The notes beneath the pieces were generated by a model. It was not told the origin of the DNA and did no database searches. It was given only the letters and a program-made list of their open reading frames with translations. This document shows positions 54,963-64,000 of a DNA stretch of 64,000 nucleotides, piece by piece; position 1 is the first letter of the stretch, and each line of letters begins with the position of its first letter. The stretch comes from Thermorudis peleae (lineage in GTDB: Bacteria > Chloroflexota > Chloroflexia > Thermomicrobiales > Thermomicrobiaceae): positions 681,268-745,267 of the forward strand of contig NZ_JQMP01000004.1 of NCBI RefSeq assembly GCF_000744775.1. Direction: 5' to 3'. A program made the translations under genes and the position numbers.

Positions 54963-56379
54963 AAAAGCATCGCTGGCACTCACGCCAGCACAGATTGTCG
55001 CTGAGCTTGATCGCTATATCGTTGGTCAAGAGAGCGCCAAGCGCGCTGTTGCCGTTGCCTTGCGCAACCGCTGGCGATGGCAACAACTTCCCGACGAGAT
55101 CCGCCGTGATATCTTCCCAAAGAACATCTTGATGATTGGGCCGACCGGCGTAGGCAAGACGGAAATTGCCCGCCGCGTGGCAAAACTCGTCGATGCCCCC
55201 TTCATCAAGGTTGAAGCGACAAAGTTCACGGAAGTTGGCTACGTCGGGCGCGATGTCGAGTCGATCGTGCGCGAACTTGTCGAGGCCAGCATCAGTATGC
55301 TCCATGGTGAGCGCTTGGAAGCTGTCCGCGACGAGGCTGCGCGCGCGGCACTGCAGCGGCTCGTCGACCTGCTCGTCGAACAGCGAATGCGCCGGCGTGG
55401 CGCGCGCTCGAGCAAAGACGAGGGTGAGGAAGGCGAGCACGCTGAGGAGAACGAGACCCCAGAAGAGCGGCGCAAGCGCGAAGCCGCCCAGCGTCGTCGG
55501 CTTAACCGGCAGCGTCGTCGCCTGCTGGAACTGCTCAGCCACGATGGGCTCGAAGACGAAACGGTCGAGCTTGACATCGACACCGACTTCGACGTGTTCA
55601 TCGAAGGCAACGGAGACTTCGCCGCTGAGGAGTTGCAGGAAGCCTTTGGGGAGTTCCTGGAAAGCTTCCCACGACGGCGAACGCGTCGCGTCTCGATTCG
55701 TGAAGCGCGGCGTATCCTCACCCAGCAAGAAGCCCAGCGGCTCATCGACTTCGACACTGTCGTTGAAGCGGCGATCAAGCGGGCAGAAGAGTCAGGCATC
55801 ATCTTCATCGATGAGATCGATAAACTGATCACCCGTGGGTCAGGGGAGTATGGCCCCGACGTCTCGGGGGAAGGCGTGCAACGCGACTTGCTGCCAATCG
55901 TCGAAGGCTCGGTCGTGATGACCCGCTACGGGCCCGTCCGCACTGACCACATGCTCTTTATTGCCGCGGGGGCGTTCCACGGCGTGAGTCCTTCTGACCT
56001 GATTCCCGAGCTGCAGGGACGGTTCCCGATTCGGGTGGAACTCCAGCGTCTCAGCGAGGATGACCTGTACAAGATCCTGACCGTCCCGGAAAATGCGCTG
56101 ACACGGCAATATGCTGAGATGCTGCGGGTCGAAGGGGTGACCCTTGAGTTCACCGAGGACGGCTTGCGTGAGATTGCTCGCTATGCCGCTGAGGTGAATG
56201 AGCGCACGGAAGATATCGGTGCGCGACGATTGGCGACCATCATGGAGCGCGTGCTCGAGGACATCTCGTTCCATGCACCCGACTATGCGGGGCAGACGGT
56301 GACGATCGACGCGGCGTATGTCCGCTCACGGGTCGACGACGTTGCGGCTGACGACGATTTGAGCAAGTTCATCCTCTAG
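54940..56379 (+). CDS. hslU: ATP-dependent protease ATPase subunit HslU
   Basis: A 479-residue AAA+ unfoldase. Walker [19 protein letters not shown]; pore loop [10 protein letters not shown]; Walker [12 protein letters not shown]; the intermediate domain (about 150-270) is acidic and lysine/arginine-rich. The C-terminus ends LSKFIL, the HslV-activating tail. The ATG at 54940 lies within hslV, and its ribosome-binding site (GGAGGAG) is far (about 18 bases) upstream, so the start is uncertain by a few codons. Confidence 0.94.
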   Translation: MSAKTLTEKASLALTPAQIVAELDRYIVGQESAKRAVAVALRNRWRWQQLPDEIRRDIFPKNILMIGPTGVGKTEIARRVAKLVDAPFIKVEATKFTEVGYVGRDVESIVRELVEASISMLHGERLEAVRDEAARAALQRLVDLLVEQRMRRRGARSSKDEGEEGEHAEENETPEERRKREAAQRRRLNRQRRRLLELLSHDGLEDETVELDIDTDFDVFIEGNGDFAAEELQEAFGEFLESFPRRRTRRVSIREARRILTQQEAQRLIDFDTVVEAAIKRAEESGIIFIDEIDKLITRGSGEYGPDVSGEGVQRDLLPIVEGSVVMTRYGPVRTDHMLFIAAGAFHGVSPSDLIPELQGRFPIRVELQRLSEDDLYKILTVPENALTRQYAEMLRVEGVTLEFTEDGLREIARYAAEVNERTEDIGARRLATIMERVLEDISFHAPDYAGQTVTIDAAYVRSRVDDVAADDDLSKFIL

Positions 56380-56412
56380 CCGTCGTGGACGAGCGGGAGG
56401 AGAGGGAGGGGT

Positions 56413-57114
56413 ATGCCAACGTTCCGCCGGCTCTCGATCCTAATCCCGGTCTATAACGAAGAACGAACCGTCGCGGAGTTACTCAGGCGCGTGCAGAGCG
56501 TTGAACTGCCGCTGGAGCGCGAACTGGTCGTCGTTGACGACGGCTCGACCGACGGAACACGGGCTGTCCTCTCGGCACTCTCACCCGATATCCCCGAAAT
56601 GCGGCTCATCTTCCACCCGGTCAACCGTGGGAAGGGCGCCGCGGTCCGCACCGCCCTCGAAGCTGCGACAGGCGACATTCTGCTGATTCAAGATGCTGAC
56701 CTGGAATACGATCCCCGCGACTATCCTGCTCTCCTCCGGCCAATTCTTGAAGGTCGGAGCCAGGTCGTCTACGGCTCGCGCTTTCTTGGCGAGCATAAAG
56801 CGATGTACTTCTGGCACGCGGTCGGGAACCGCTTCCTGACGCTGGTGACGAACCTGCTCTATGACACGACGCTGACGGACATGGAGACGGGGTACAAGGT
56901 CTTCACCGCCGAGGTTGCACAGCACATCGCCCTCCGGAGCGAGCGCTGGGGTTTTGATCCGGAGATCACCGCGCAAATCCTCCGCCGCGGCTATCGCATT
57001 TACGAAGTGCCCATTTCCTACAATGGGCGAGAGTATTGGGAGGGCAAGAAGATCACCTGGCGGGACGGGGTGACTGTCCTGCTGACACTGCTTCGCTACC
57101 GGTTTTTGCCATAG
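56413..57114 (+). CDS. Family 2 glycosyltransferase (polyprenol-phosphate mannosyltransferase-like)
   Basis: A 233-residue cytosolic GT2 enzyme without membrane helices. SILIPVYNEERTVAELLRRV, VVDDGSTDGT and LIQDADLEYDPRDYP are the nucleotide-sugar and metal motifs; the C-terminus GFDPEITAQILRRGYRIYEVPISY resembles dolichyl/undecaprenyl-phosphate mannosyltransferases. With manC nearby supplying GDP-mannose, a mannosyl donor is plausible but not proved. GGGAGGGG precedes the ATG. Confidence 0.88.
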   Translation: MPTFRRLSILIPVYNEERTVAELLRRVQSVELPLERELVVVDDGSTDGTRAVLSALSPDIPEMRLIFHPVNRGKGAAVRTALEAATGDILLIQDADLEYDPRDYPALLRPILEGRSQVVYGSRFLGEHKAMYFWHAVGNRFLTLVTNLLYDTTLTDMETGYKVFTAEVAQHIALRSERWGFDPEITAQILRRGYRIYEVPISYNGREYWEGKKITWRDGVTVLLTLLRYRFLP

Positions 57115-57130
57115 ACGGAGGAGGCGACGG

Positions 57131-58123
57131 ATGGGCGTTGACCAGGTCATCGCAGTTGACCTCGGCGGTACGCACCTGCGCGCAGCCCGCATTACCCGTG
57201 ACGGGACACTGACACATCACCAGGCCACCGAGACACGCGCAAATGAGGGTGTTGCGGCAGTTATCGACCGGATTTGCGCACTCGTCGAGCAGGTCGCACA
57301 TCAAGCAGGCGTTGCAGCTGACACGCCGGTCGGCATCGTTGCCCCGGGCCCGCTCGATCCTGTCCGCGGCGTCATCCACATGGCGCCAAACCTCCCCGGC
57401 TGGCACGACGTACCACTCAAAGACGAACTCGTGCGTCGTCTGAAGCGACCGATTGTGCTCGGCAACGATGGGAATGGCGCGGCGCTTGGCGAAGCGCTCT
57501 TCGGTGCTGCTCGTGGAGCACGACACATTGTGCACTGTGTCATTGGCACGGGCTTCGGGGGTGGCATCATCACCCATGGGTTGCTTGTCGAGGGTGTCGC
57601 AGGACTGGGTGCCGAAGTTGGACACGTGCCGGTTGACCCCAACGGGCCGCGCTGCCACTGCGGAGGCATCGGTTGCCTGGAAGCGTTCGTAAGCGGATGG
57701 GCACTTGCGCGCGACGGCGAGGCGCTTGTGCAATCTGGCCGGTCGCCCAGCATCACCCAGCTTGCTGGCGGGCAACCGGTCACTGCCGATATCGTCACTG
57801 CAGCTGCACGCCAAGGCGATCCGGCAGCACGGGCTATCTTCGCCCAGGCCGGACGAGCGCTGGCGGTCGGGCTTGCAGGTCTCATCAACCTTTTCAACCC
57901 GGAAGTGATCGTGCTTGGGGGTGGTGTGGCCGAAGCCGGCGAACTGCTGACAGCACCACTCCAGCAGTGGCTTCCAACCTACGCGATGCCGCATATTGCT
58001 GACCATGTGCGTATCGTGACCTCATCCCTTGGACCAAACGTCGGGTTGTACGGCGCGGCTGCTCGCGCGTTCCTCGTCAGTGACGGCGTGCCACCGAACG
58101 CGATCCGGCTACCAGACCGGTAG
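57131..58123 (+). CDS. ROK family glucokinase-like protein
   Basis: A 330-residue sugar kinase of the ROK family. N-terminal phosphate motif IAVDLGGTHLRAARI; glucose/ATP segment IGTGFGGGIITHGLLVEG; a zinc site in PVDPNGPRCHCGGIGCLEAFVSG; the C-terminal FNPEVIVLGGGVAEAG. This arrangement is typical of glucokinases and N-acetylmannosamine kinases. GGAGGAGG precedes the ATG. It is 17 bases downstream of the GT2 gene. Confidence 0.9.
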   Translation: MGVDQVIAVDLGGTHLRAARITRDGTLTHHQATETRANEGVAAVIDRICALVEQVAHQAGVAADTPVGIVAPGPLDPVRGVIHMAPNLPGWHDVPLKDELVRRLKRPIVLGNDGNGAALGEALFGAARGARHIVHCVIGTGFGGGIITHGLLVEGVAGLGAEVGHVPVDPNGPRCHCGGIGCLEAFVSGWALARDGEALVQSGRSPSITQLAGGQPVTADIVTAAARQGDPAARAIFAQAGRALAVGLAGLINLFNPEVIVLGGGVAEAGELLTAPLQQWLPTYAMPHIADHVRIVTSSLGPNVGLYGAAARAFLVSDGVPPNAIRLPDR

Positions 58124-58297
58124 CGACGCGCCCCATGCGCAGCTTCTGGTTGACAAGTGGTGCGGTCTCGTCCATCCTGCACGCGGGCACAGGCAACGGG
58201 TCTGCGCTGTGCCGCCGGTGCAAGGGTGCGCCACGATGCGCACAGTGACGCGCAGCGCAAGCGAGAGCCGGGAATGCAGCGAGTAAGGAGGCAAGAC

Positions 58298-59242
58298 GTG
58301 GCGGAGCATCCGGCGTATCTCTGGTGGAACGGCAAGCTTGTGCGGTGGGAAGAGGCGACAGTTCACGTCACCGACCTTGGATGGTCGACCGTCGGGGCTG
58401 TCTTCGAAGGCATTCGCATGTACTGGAACGCCGAGGCTGGGGAAGGCTTCGTGTTCCGCCTGCAAGATCACCTGGAGCGATTGCACCACTCGATGAAGCT
58501 CGTGCGTCTTGAACGCCGATACAGCGTGGATGAGCTCACTGAAGCGGTCATCACGCTGCTCCGTGCCAATGAGTGTCGCGAAGATACCTACATCCAGCCA
58601 GTCGCCTACCGCAGTGGCGGGCCGAAGAGTTTGAGCGGGTATAGCCCTGAGTCGCAAATCTACATTTCGATCCGACCAATGCCATCAGAACTGCTCAGTG
58701 GCAAAGCGGTGCATGCCCGTGTCAGCTCGTGGCGACGGATTGCCGATGATGTGATGCCGCCACGAGTCAAGAATATCTCAAACTACCGCAACAGCCAGCT
58801 GGCGACGATGGAAGCACTCCAGGATGGCTATGACGCGGCAATCCTGCTGAACACGCAGGGCAAAGTAGCCGAAGGGCCAGGTGCTTGCCTCATGCTGGTG
58901 CGGAACGGCAAGCTCATCACGCCCGACGTGACCAGCAGCATTTTGGAGAGTATTACTCGCGACACGCTGCTGACGCTCGCCCGCGAGGACCTTGGGCTGC
59001 TCGTGGAAGAGCGACCGGTTGATCGCACCGAACTCTATCTTGCGGACGAAGTCTTCTTGTGCGGCACAGCCGCCGAGATTACCCCAATTGCGAGCATTGA
59101 TCGGTACCAGATTGGCGATGGCGCACCTGGGCCGATTACCCAGCAACTTGCTCGCCTCTATCACGACATCGTCCGTGGCATCGACCCACGTCGTCCACTC
59201 TGGCGCACGCCGGTGGGCATGACCCAGTTGACTAAGGCCTAA
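58298..59242 (+). CDS. ilvE: Branched-chain amino acid aminotransferase
   Basis: A 314-residue class IV (fold type IV) PLP enzyme. EHPAYLWWNGKLVRWEEA, VFEGIR, Lys158 in RVKNISNYRNSQLAT, and EGPGACLMLVRNGKLITPD match IlvE (or the related D-amino acid transaminase). It makes Val/Leu/Ile from their keto acids with glutamate. The GTG at 58298 is chosen because AAGGAGG lies seven bases upstream; a long upstream extension to 58157 is unsupported. Confidence 0.9.
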   Translation: MAEHPAYLWWNGKLVRWEEATVHVTDLGWSTVGAVFEGIRMYWNAEAGEGFVFRLQDHLERLHHSMKLVRLERRYSVDELTEAVITLLRANECREDTYIQPVAYRSGGPKSLSGYSPESQIYISIRPMPSELLSGKAVHARVSSWRRIADDVMPPRVKNISNYRNSQLATMEALQDGYDAAILLNTQGKVAEGPGACLMLVRNGKLITPDVTSSILESITRDTLLTLAREDLGLLVEERPVDRTELYLADEVFLCGTAAEITPIASIDRYQIGDGAPGPITQQLARLYHDIVRGIDPRRPLWRTPVGMTQLTKA

Positions 59243-59264
59243 CAGCGAACACGCGTGAAATTGG

Positions 59265-59308
59265 CCCGGCGAGCCAGGTCGTGACGAACAGCATCCTGGC
59301 TCGCCGGG
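59265..59308. terminator. Bidirectional hairpin between ilvE and the HemL-like gene
   Basis: A perfect 14-bp inverted repeat (CCCGGCGAGCCAGG / CCTGGCTCGCCGGG) with a 16-base loop, after the ilvE stop and before the convergent stop at 59336. No U-tract. Confidence 0.75.
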
Positions 59309-59335
59309 AGCTACCACCGTGTATGCGCGACCTGC

Positions 59336-60724
59336 TCACTTCGAGTCAAGCGACGCGAACAGCCCCTCCTCATCCATCCGCTGCAAGGCACGGTCGAACG
59401 CTTCGATCGTGGCATCGATTTCTGCTTCGGTGTGAACAGCGCTGACGAGGCCACCACCATGGAAGAGATCAACGCCTTCGTTCACCATGGCCAGGTGCAA
59501 GAGGTGGCCAAGCCGACCACTGAGGCCAGCTTTCAGCACTTCTGGTGCGACGCCTTCTGGTATACGAATGTCCTCGCCGTGCTGATTGGCGCAGCGCGTC
59601 CCCAGGACAATATGGAACACGGAACTCTCGCCCCAGACAAAGCCGGGAATACCTCGCCGAACGAGGATCTGGTTCATGCCACGCCGCAGCCGGGCGGCCA
59701 TGGCGTCAGCATGGCGCTGCACGGCTGGATCAGCGACGATCTGCAGGCACGCGCACCCCGCTGCTGCTGAAAGGGGATTGGCATTAAACGTGCCAGGATG
59801 CTGGACGCGGCGCTCTTGGTTCCAGGCTGGATCGTCACGGAACTCGAGCAAGGCCAGAATGTCAGCCCGCCCGCCGACCGCGCCACCTGGCAGTCCACCT
59901 GCCATAATCTTGGCCATTGTCGTCAGATCAGGTCGAATACCGAGCAGGCCCTGCACACCGCCCGGCGACCAACGGAAACCCGTGATGACCTCGTCGAAGA
60001 TCAGTACGGTGTCGTACCGTTGCGTAATCTCGCGGAGGCGGTGGAGGAAGCCGTCGGGCAGGGGGATCGAAGCCCAAGATGCACCACTTGGCTCAAGGAT
60101 AACCGCGGCAATATCGCCTTCGGACAAGCGGCGCTCGACGAACGCCAGATCGTTGACTGGCGCAACGATGACGGTGTCAAAGACCGCCTGGGGAATCCCG
60201 GGCGACGAGCGAGCGGTGAACGGCAGCTTCTCACCTGGCACAGCATAGTCCTGCCAGCCGTGGAAGTGGCCGGCAAACTTGAGGATCTTCTGTCGCCCGG
60301 TGAAGGCTCGAGCCAGACGCATGGCGAGCAGCGTCGCTTCGGTCCCTGACGCCGTGAATTTGACGCGCTCACAGGATGGCATCAGCGAGCGAATGCGCTC
60401 GGCCCACTCCAGCTCAAGCTCATGCCCAGCGCCATAGTGGGTGCCGCGTTGTACCTGGGCGGTGACGGCTTCGACAATAGCGGGATGAGCATGGCCAAGG
60501 AGCAATGCGCCATGGCCCATCGCATAGTCGATGAGCTCATTTCCGTCAACGTCCCACTTTTTCGGCCCTGACGCACGTTCAACGTAGAGCGGAAACGGCC
60601 GCAGATAGCGTGCGTCATGGGTCACGCCGCTCGGAAAGTCGCGGACCGCGCGTTCATAACGGGCCCGTGAACCAGGATGCTGGGCGATAAACGCCTCTTC
60701 AATAGTCAACGTGCTTCGTGCCAT
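59336..60724 (-). CDS. Glutamate-1-semialdehyde aminomutase-like class III aminotransferase
   Basis: A 462-residue PLP protein. NELIDYAMGHGALLLGHAHPAIV, FTASGTEATLLAMRLARAFT, FHGWQDYAVPG, Asp244 in LIFDEVITGFRWSPGG and Lys272 in LTTMAKIMAGGLPGGAVGG belong to the GSA-aminomutase group. It is longer than HemL (about 430) and the extension VEWDVDGNELIDYAMGHG-type region suggests a paralogue acting on a secondary substrate rather than haem. No other haem genes are near. AAAGGATAGG precedes the ATG. A promoter is at 60776-60804. Confidence 0.8.
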   Translation of the reverse strand: MARSTLTIEEAFIAQHPGSRARYERAVRDFPSGVTHDARYLRPFPLYVERASGPKKWDVDGNELIDYAMGHGALLLGHAHPAIVEAVTAQVQRGTHYGAGHELELEWAERIRSLMPSCERVKFTASGTEATLLAMRLARAFTGRQKILKFAGHFHGWQDYAVPGEKLPFTARSSPGIPQAVFDTVIVAPVNDLAFVERRLSEGDIAAVILEPSGASWASIPLPDGFLHRLREITQRYDTVLIFDEVITGFRWSPGGVQGLLGIRPDLTTMAKIMAGGLPGGAVGGRADILALLEFRDDPAWNQERRVQHPGTFNANPLSAAAGCACLQIVADPAVQRHADAMAARLRRGMNQILVRRGIPGFVWGESSVFHIVLGTRCANQHGEDIRIPEGVAPEVLKAGLSGRLGHLLHLAMVNEGVDLFHGGGLVSAVHTEAEIDATIEAFDRALQRMDEEGLFASLDSK

Positions 60725-60775
60725 AATCCTATCCTTTCAGTCAGCCGCGCCGCACGGCGCAATCAGCCCAGCCTG

Positions 60776-60804
60776 ATTATCCGGACCGCAGGAAGCGCTG
60801 TCTA
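60776..60804 (-). promoter_or_regulatory. Promoter of the HemL-like gene
   Basis: On the minus strand TAGACA, a 17-base spacer and GATAAT; five of six bases match the consensus in each box. It lies about 52 bases upstream of the start codon. Confidence 0.65.
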
Positions 60805-60862
60805 TGGGCCACGAGCAGCATGGCATCATTGAACAGTGCACGGCATGCTGCCTGAAAGGCCG

Positions 60863-63320
60863 ATGATCACGACAATGCACGAGCAAGCGACCCGCTGCGC
60901 CGAGGTTGCACTCGACGCGCCGACAACTGAACGACGCCAGCTGTTTTCGTACCTTGTTCCAGCTCACCTGGCGGACCAGGTGCAGGAGCGTCAGCTCGTT
61001 TGGGCCCCATTGAAGGATGAACTCCGCGTCGGCATCGTGGTGCGGCTGACGACGGAACTGCCGCCGTTCCCGCTACGGCCGCTGCACGCTGTCGTCGAGC
61101 CGACGTTTCGACTCGCGCCGTGGCAGTGGGAACTGGTTGAGTGGCTGAGCGAGGAAACGCTCTGCACCCTGTTTGAAGCAGCGTCGCCGTTCTTGCCCCC
61201 GGGCATTACCCAACGAACAGCGACGGTACTCCAGTTGCGCGACTCAGCAACGGTTGACCTTGACACGCTGACGCCATTGCAGCGCCGACTTGTCCAGTTG
61301 CTGCAAGAACGCGGCCCGATCACGCTCGAGGCAGCACGCCGCGCGCTGAACCGCAGCCTGACCACCGTCGTCGAGCGCTTGGTTGCAGCAGGCATCATCG
61401 AGCGCACTGCGCGCGTGCAAGCGCAGCCGAGTGCCGTCCGGCGATATGTTCAGCTCGTCGCCGGTCCGCCACCCAGCGATGGAGCATCCGCCCAGCGGGC
61501 ACAGGCTGTACTCCGTGACTGGGAGGCTGCTCACCCTGGACAACCGATGCCTTGGCAAACCTTCCACCAGATGACGCGGTTGACGCTCTCAGCAACACGC
61601 GAACTGGCGAAGGCAGGCGTCCTCCGGCTGATCGAGCTACCGCCGTTGCCGGTCGGGACGAGCACGCACGTCACAAGTATCCCGACGCTTTCGCCGGCGC
61701 AAGCAGAAGCCTGGCGAGCTATCCACGCTGCTCTCTCTCGCCAGGAGTTCGCCGGGTTTTTGCTCCACGGGGTGACTGGGAGCGGCAAGACAGAGCTTTA
61801 CTTGCGGGCTACGGCAGAATGCCTGCGCCAGGGACGGCAAGCGATTATTCTCGTGCCTGAGATTGCCTTAACCAGCCATATTGTCGAACGTTTTGCAAGC
61901 CGATTCCCTGGCCACGTTGTCGTCTTCCACAGTGGGCTGCGCCCGAGCGAACGATGGGCATCCTGGCACGCTGTCGCCCGTGGCGAAGCACCAATTGTTG
62001 TCGGGCCACGCTCAGCGCTCTTTGTTCCCGTGCAGCAGCTCGGGCTGATTGTGATTGATGAGGAGCATGACGCGGCTTACAAGCAAGAAAGCGTGCCGCG
62101 GTACCATGCCCGGGCAGTTGCTCAGCAGTTGGCGCAACGGCACCATGCTGTCTTGCTTCTTGGAAGTGCCACGCCCGATGTCACAACGCGCTATGCGGCC
62201 GAGATTGGCGAACTTCACCTGCTGCGTCTTCCTGAACGTGTCGGGCCAGTTGTGTTACACCGCCGGCAGGCACAGCCAGTTGCGACATCGCTGCCGCTGC
62301 CACAGACGACGATCGTCGACATGCGCTTAGAGTTACAACGCGGGAATCGCAGTCTGTTTAGCACGCAGCTGCAGCAGGCGATCGCGCGAGCGCTGGCGGC
62401 TCACGAGCAAGCGATTGTGCTGCTCAACCGGCGCGGTCTGGCGACAGTCGTGCAATGCCGCGCGTGCGGTGCTGTCCTGGAATGCCCGGCATGCGAGACC
62501 CCCTTGGTTTACCACGCTGACCTTCGTCGTCTCATCTGCCACCGCTGTGGGTTGCGACGTTCTCCGCTCGGGCGTTGCCCACGCTGCCGCCACGGCACGT
62601 TAGGCTACTACGGCGCCGGAACCGAGCGTGTCGAGCGGGAACTTGCCCGTCTCTTCCCAGCAGCACGCATCCTACGGTGGGATCAGGATGTCGTGCGCCA
62701 AGCTGGTGACGTGGAGCGCCTTGTGCGCCTCGTGCAGCAGCACGCCGTCGACATCGTGGTCGGCACGCAGATGGTCGCCAAAGGGTTTGACTTCCCGCTG
62801 GTCTCAACTGTTGGGATTGTGAACGCAGATACGCAGCTCTACCTGCCAGATTACCGGGCAGGTGAGCGGACGTTCCAGCTTCTTACGCAAGTGGCCGGTC
62901 GAGCTGGCCGGAAGACGCCGGGCGCACACGTGATTATCCAGACCTATACGCCCGACCACTATGCCATTCAGGCAGCGAGCCAGCATGACTACGAGCGCTT
63001 TTACACGGAAGAGCTTGCGTTCCGTAAGCGGCATCGCTATCCACCGTTCTGCCGCTTGGTCCGGCTGGTCTACCGCCATAGTGGACGCACTCGCCTGCCA
63101 GCTGTCAGCTGAGGCAGCAGCCGATCGACTACGCCAGGCGCAAGCTCAGTTGGGCATCGACGCCGAGGTGCTCGGTCCAACGCCAGCCTTCATTGCCAAG
63201 ATTCGTGGGCGTTACCAGTGGCAAATCCTCGTGCGTGGTGCAGCTGCCCGCGAACTCGTCGCTGCGGTGCCGCTCGGACCAGGCTGGCTAATCGACGTCG
63301 ATCCAATCAGCCTCCTTTAA
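60863..63320 (+). CDS. priA: Primosomal protein N' (PriA helicase), apparent frameshift
   Basis: PriA restarts stalled replication forks. Walker A LLHGVTGSGKTELYL (about residue 300), DEEH box LIVIDEEHDAAYKQE (about 398), the zinc region CRACGAVLECPACETPLVYH / CHRCGLRRSPLGRCPRC and helicase motifs are intact in one frame to about 63082. That frame then stops at 63112 (LVYRHSGRTRLPAVS), while the +1 frame continues DALACQLSAEAAADRLRQAQ, and LGPTPAFIAKIRGRYQWQILVRG to 63320. One extra G at 63083-63084 explains it; corrected length is about 818 residues. Start ATG 60863 after AAAGG. Confidence 0.88.
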
Positions 63321-63399
63321 GGCTATCCAACTGTCCCATCACGATCGGCTATACTTGTCCGTTAGCAGAGGAACGACACGAGGGACGACTGAGGGAACA

Positions 63400-63957
63400 A
63401 TGGCAGTACGACCGATTATCACGGAAGGCGATCCACGACTGCGGCAGAAGGCGGTGCGCATCCGAACGATTGACGAGGATATTCGCCGGTTGGCGCAGGA
63501 CATGTGGGATACCTTGGAAGCCGCCGAAGGGGTGGGACTGGCAGCACCACAGGTAGGCGTCCTACGCCGGCTCATTATCGTGAGCATCCCAGCTGGTTTT
63601 GAGCACGAAGACGACCCTGAGATTAAGCTCACCTTAGTCAATCCGGAGATTATCAAGGCGAGCGGGCGGCAAGTTGGCCCAGAAGGCTGCCTCAGCATCC
63701 CGAATTGGGTGGGCGATGTGCCACGCGCGATGAATGTCACGGTGCGTGCCCGTGACTTGCAAGACCGCGAGGTGCGGATCAAAGCCCATGGGTTCCTTGC
63801 CCGTGTTTTGCAGCACGAGATCGATCACCTCGATGGCATTCTCTTCATCGACCGCGTGGAAGACAAGTCGACGCTCCGCTACGTGCCTGACGAGGGCGAG
63901 GAAGCCGAGCCGCGTGTTCCGGTCTCGGCCCCCGTTGTATCGCCGGCCAACACGTAA
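63400..63957 (+). CDS. def: Peptide deformylase
   Basis: A 185-residue enzyme that removes formyl from nascent N-terminal methionine. The three motifs are intact: GVGLAAPQVG (44-53), EGCLSIP (95-101, metal-ligand Cys97) and HEIDHLDG (139-146, His139, Glu140, His143). The start at 63400 follows GAGGG. A proline-rich tail ends the protein. It lies 79 bases after the priA C-terminus and may be cotranscribed with it. Confidence 0.96.
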   Translation: MAVRPIITEGDPRLRQKAVRIRTIDEDIRRLAQDMWDTLEAAEGVGLAAPQVGVLRRLIIVSIPAGFEHEDDPEIKLTLVNPEIIKASGRQVGPEGCLSIPNWVGDVPRAMNVTVRARDLQDREVRIKAHGFLARVLQHEIDHLDGILFIDRVEDKSTLRYVPDEGEEAEPRVPVSAPVVSPANT

Positions 63958-64000
63958 CGTTAGACAATCACTTCTGGCTGGTGAACGCGGGCTTGCTCCG

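Noticed and set aside
57053..58006. 317-residue minus-strand open frame
   Set aside because: Antisense to the ROK kinase, which carries all family motifs.
59336..60724. HemL itself (haem biosynthesis)
   Set aside because: The length of 462, divergent N-terminus and lack of any tetrapyrrole gene nearby favour a paralogue; left without a symbol.
63060..63320. Programmed frameshift in priA
   Set aside because: No slippery sequence or stimulator of a known type is visible; one extra G best explains the break.
1..64000. CRISPR arrays, insertion sequences, prophage, tRNA or rRNA genes
   Set aside because: No spaced direct repeats, transposase signatures, integrase or RNA folds were recognised; gaps between genes are short and largely accounted for.

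Overview
This 64 kb window is dense bacterial chromosome, roughly 60 % GC, with about 58 protein genes and almost no mobile DNA. I see no rRNA, tRNA, CRISPR array, insertion sequence or prophage. The gene set (RNase Y next to SpoVS, HrcA with a CIRCE operator, HslUV beside TopA and DprA, a YacL-like PIN/TRAM protein beside IspD and IspF, a GlmL-like protein without a mutase, many Tat-exported lipoproteins, and zinc-ribbon and LGFP-like repeat proteins) suggests a Chloroflexota bacterium, probably a Thermomicrobia/Sphaerobacter-type organism. That taxonomic call is inference from gene content; no marker such as 16S is present.

Layout. 1-3.1 kb: a truncated hydantoinase/oxoprolinase gene, a small membrane protein, a DUF951 protein translationally coupled to an MFS exporter, and a DUF5808-like protein. 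3.1-7.5 kb (minus): a peptide-type ABC importer (binding protein and two permeases) followed by pcm. 7.8-16.6 kb (plus): rny, spoVS, a terminator, then a PIN/TRAM protein, ispD, ispF, dtd, a zinc-ribbon membrane protein and a coupled pair of unusual proteins (a degenerate GlmL-like ASKHA protein and a barrel-sandwich partner). 16.7-22.8 kb (minus): the prfB operon with its +1 recoding site and a peptidase, then hrcA-grpE-dnaK under a promoter with a CIRCE element. 23.0-24.7 kb (plus): an Rrf2/IscR-type regulator and a cysteine desulfurase. 24.7-28.7 kb (minus): oppD-oppF, a site-2-type protease, scpA and scpB behind a good promoter. 29.1-30.4 kb: a class III aminotransferase.

30.5-34.4 kb (minus): an Asp/Glu racemase followed by a four-gene membrane redox/copper operon (YtkA-like lipoprotein, polyferredoxin, Ig-like membrane protein, SCO1). 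34.6-41.2 kb: radC, a PGRP amidase with C-terminal repeats, a GH15 glucoamylase-type enzyme and an aldehyde dehydrogenase. 41.4-49.7 kb (minus): a full phosphate regulon with response regulator, histidine kinase, second response regulator, pstSCAB, phoU and a YCII protein; a tandem array of 11-bp repeats resembling a Pho box lies just before the second response regulator. 49.8-59.2 kb (plus): dprA, manC, topA, hslV, hslU, a GT2 glycosyltransferase, a ROK kinase and a branched-chain aminotransferase. 59.3-60.7 kb (minus): a glutamate-1-semialdehyde aminomutase-like gene. 60.9-64 kb (plus): priA, which carries an apparent single-base frameshift, and def.

Operons in this window mostly end in long GC-rich perfect hairpins, usually without a U-tract. 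The observations I consider most worth pursuing are the GlmL-like/barrel-sandwich/zinc-ribbon cluster, the orphan SCO1-polyferredoxin operon, the Pho-box array serving a two-regulator/one-kinase module, the priA frameshift and the inverted repeats in the Rrf2 leader.
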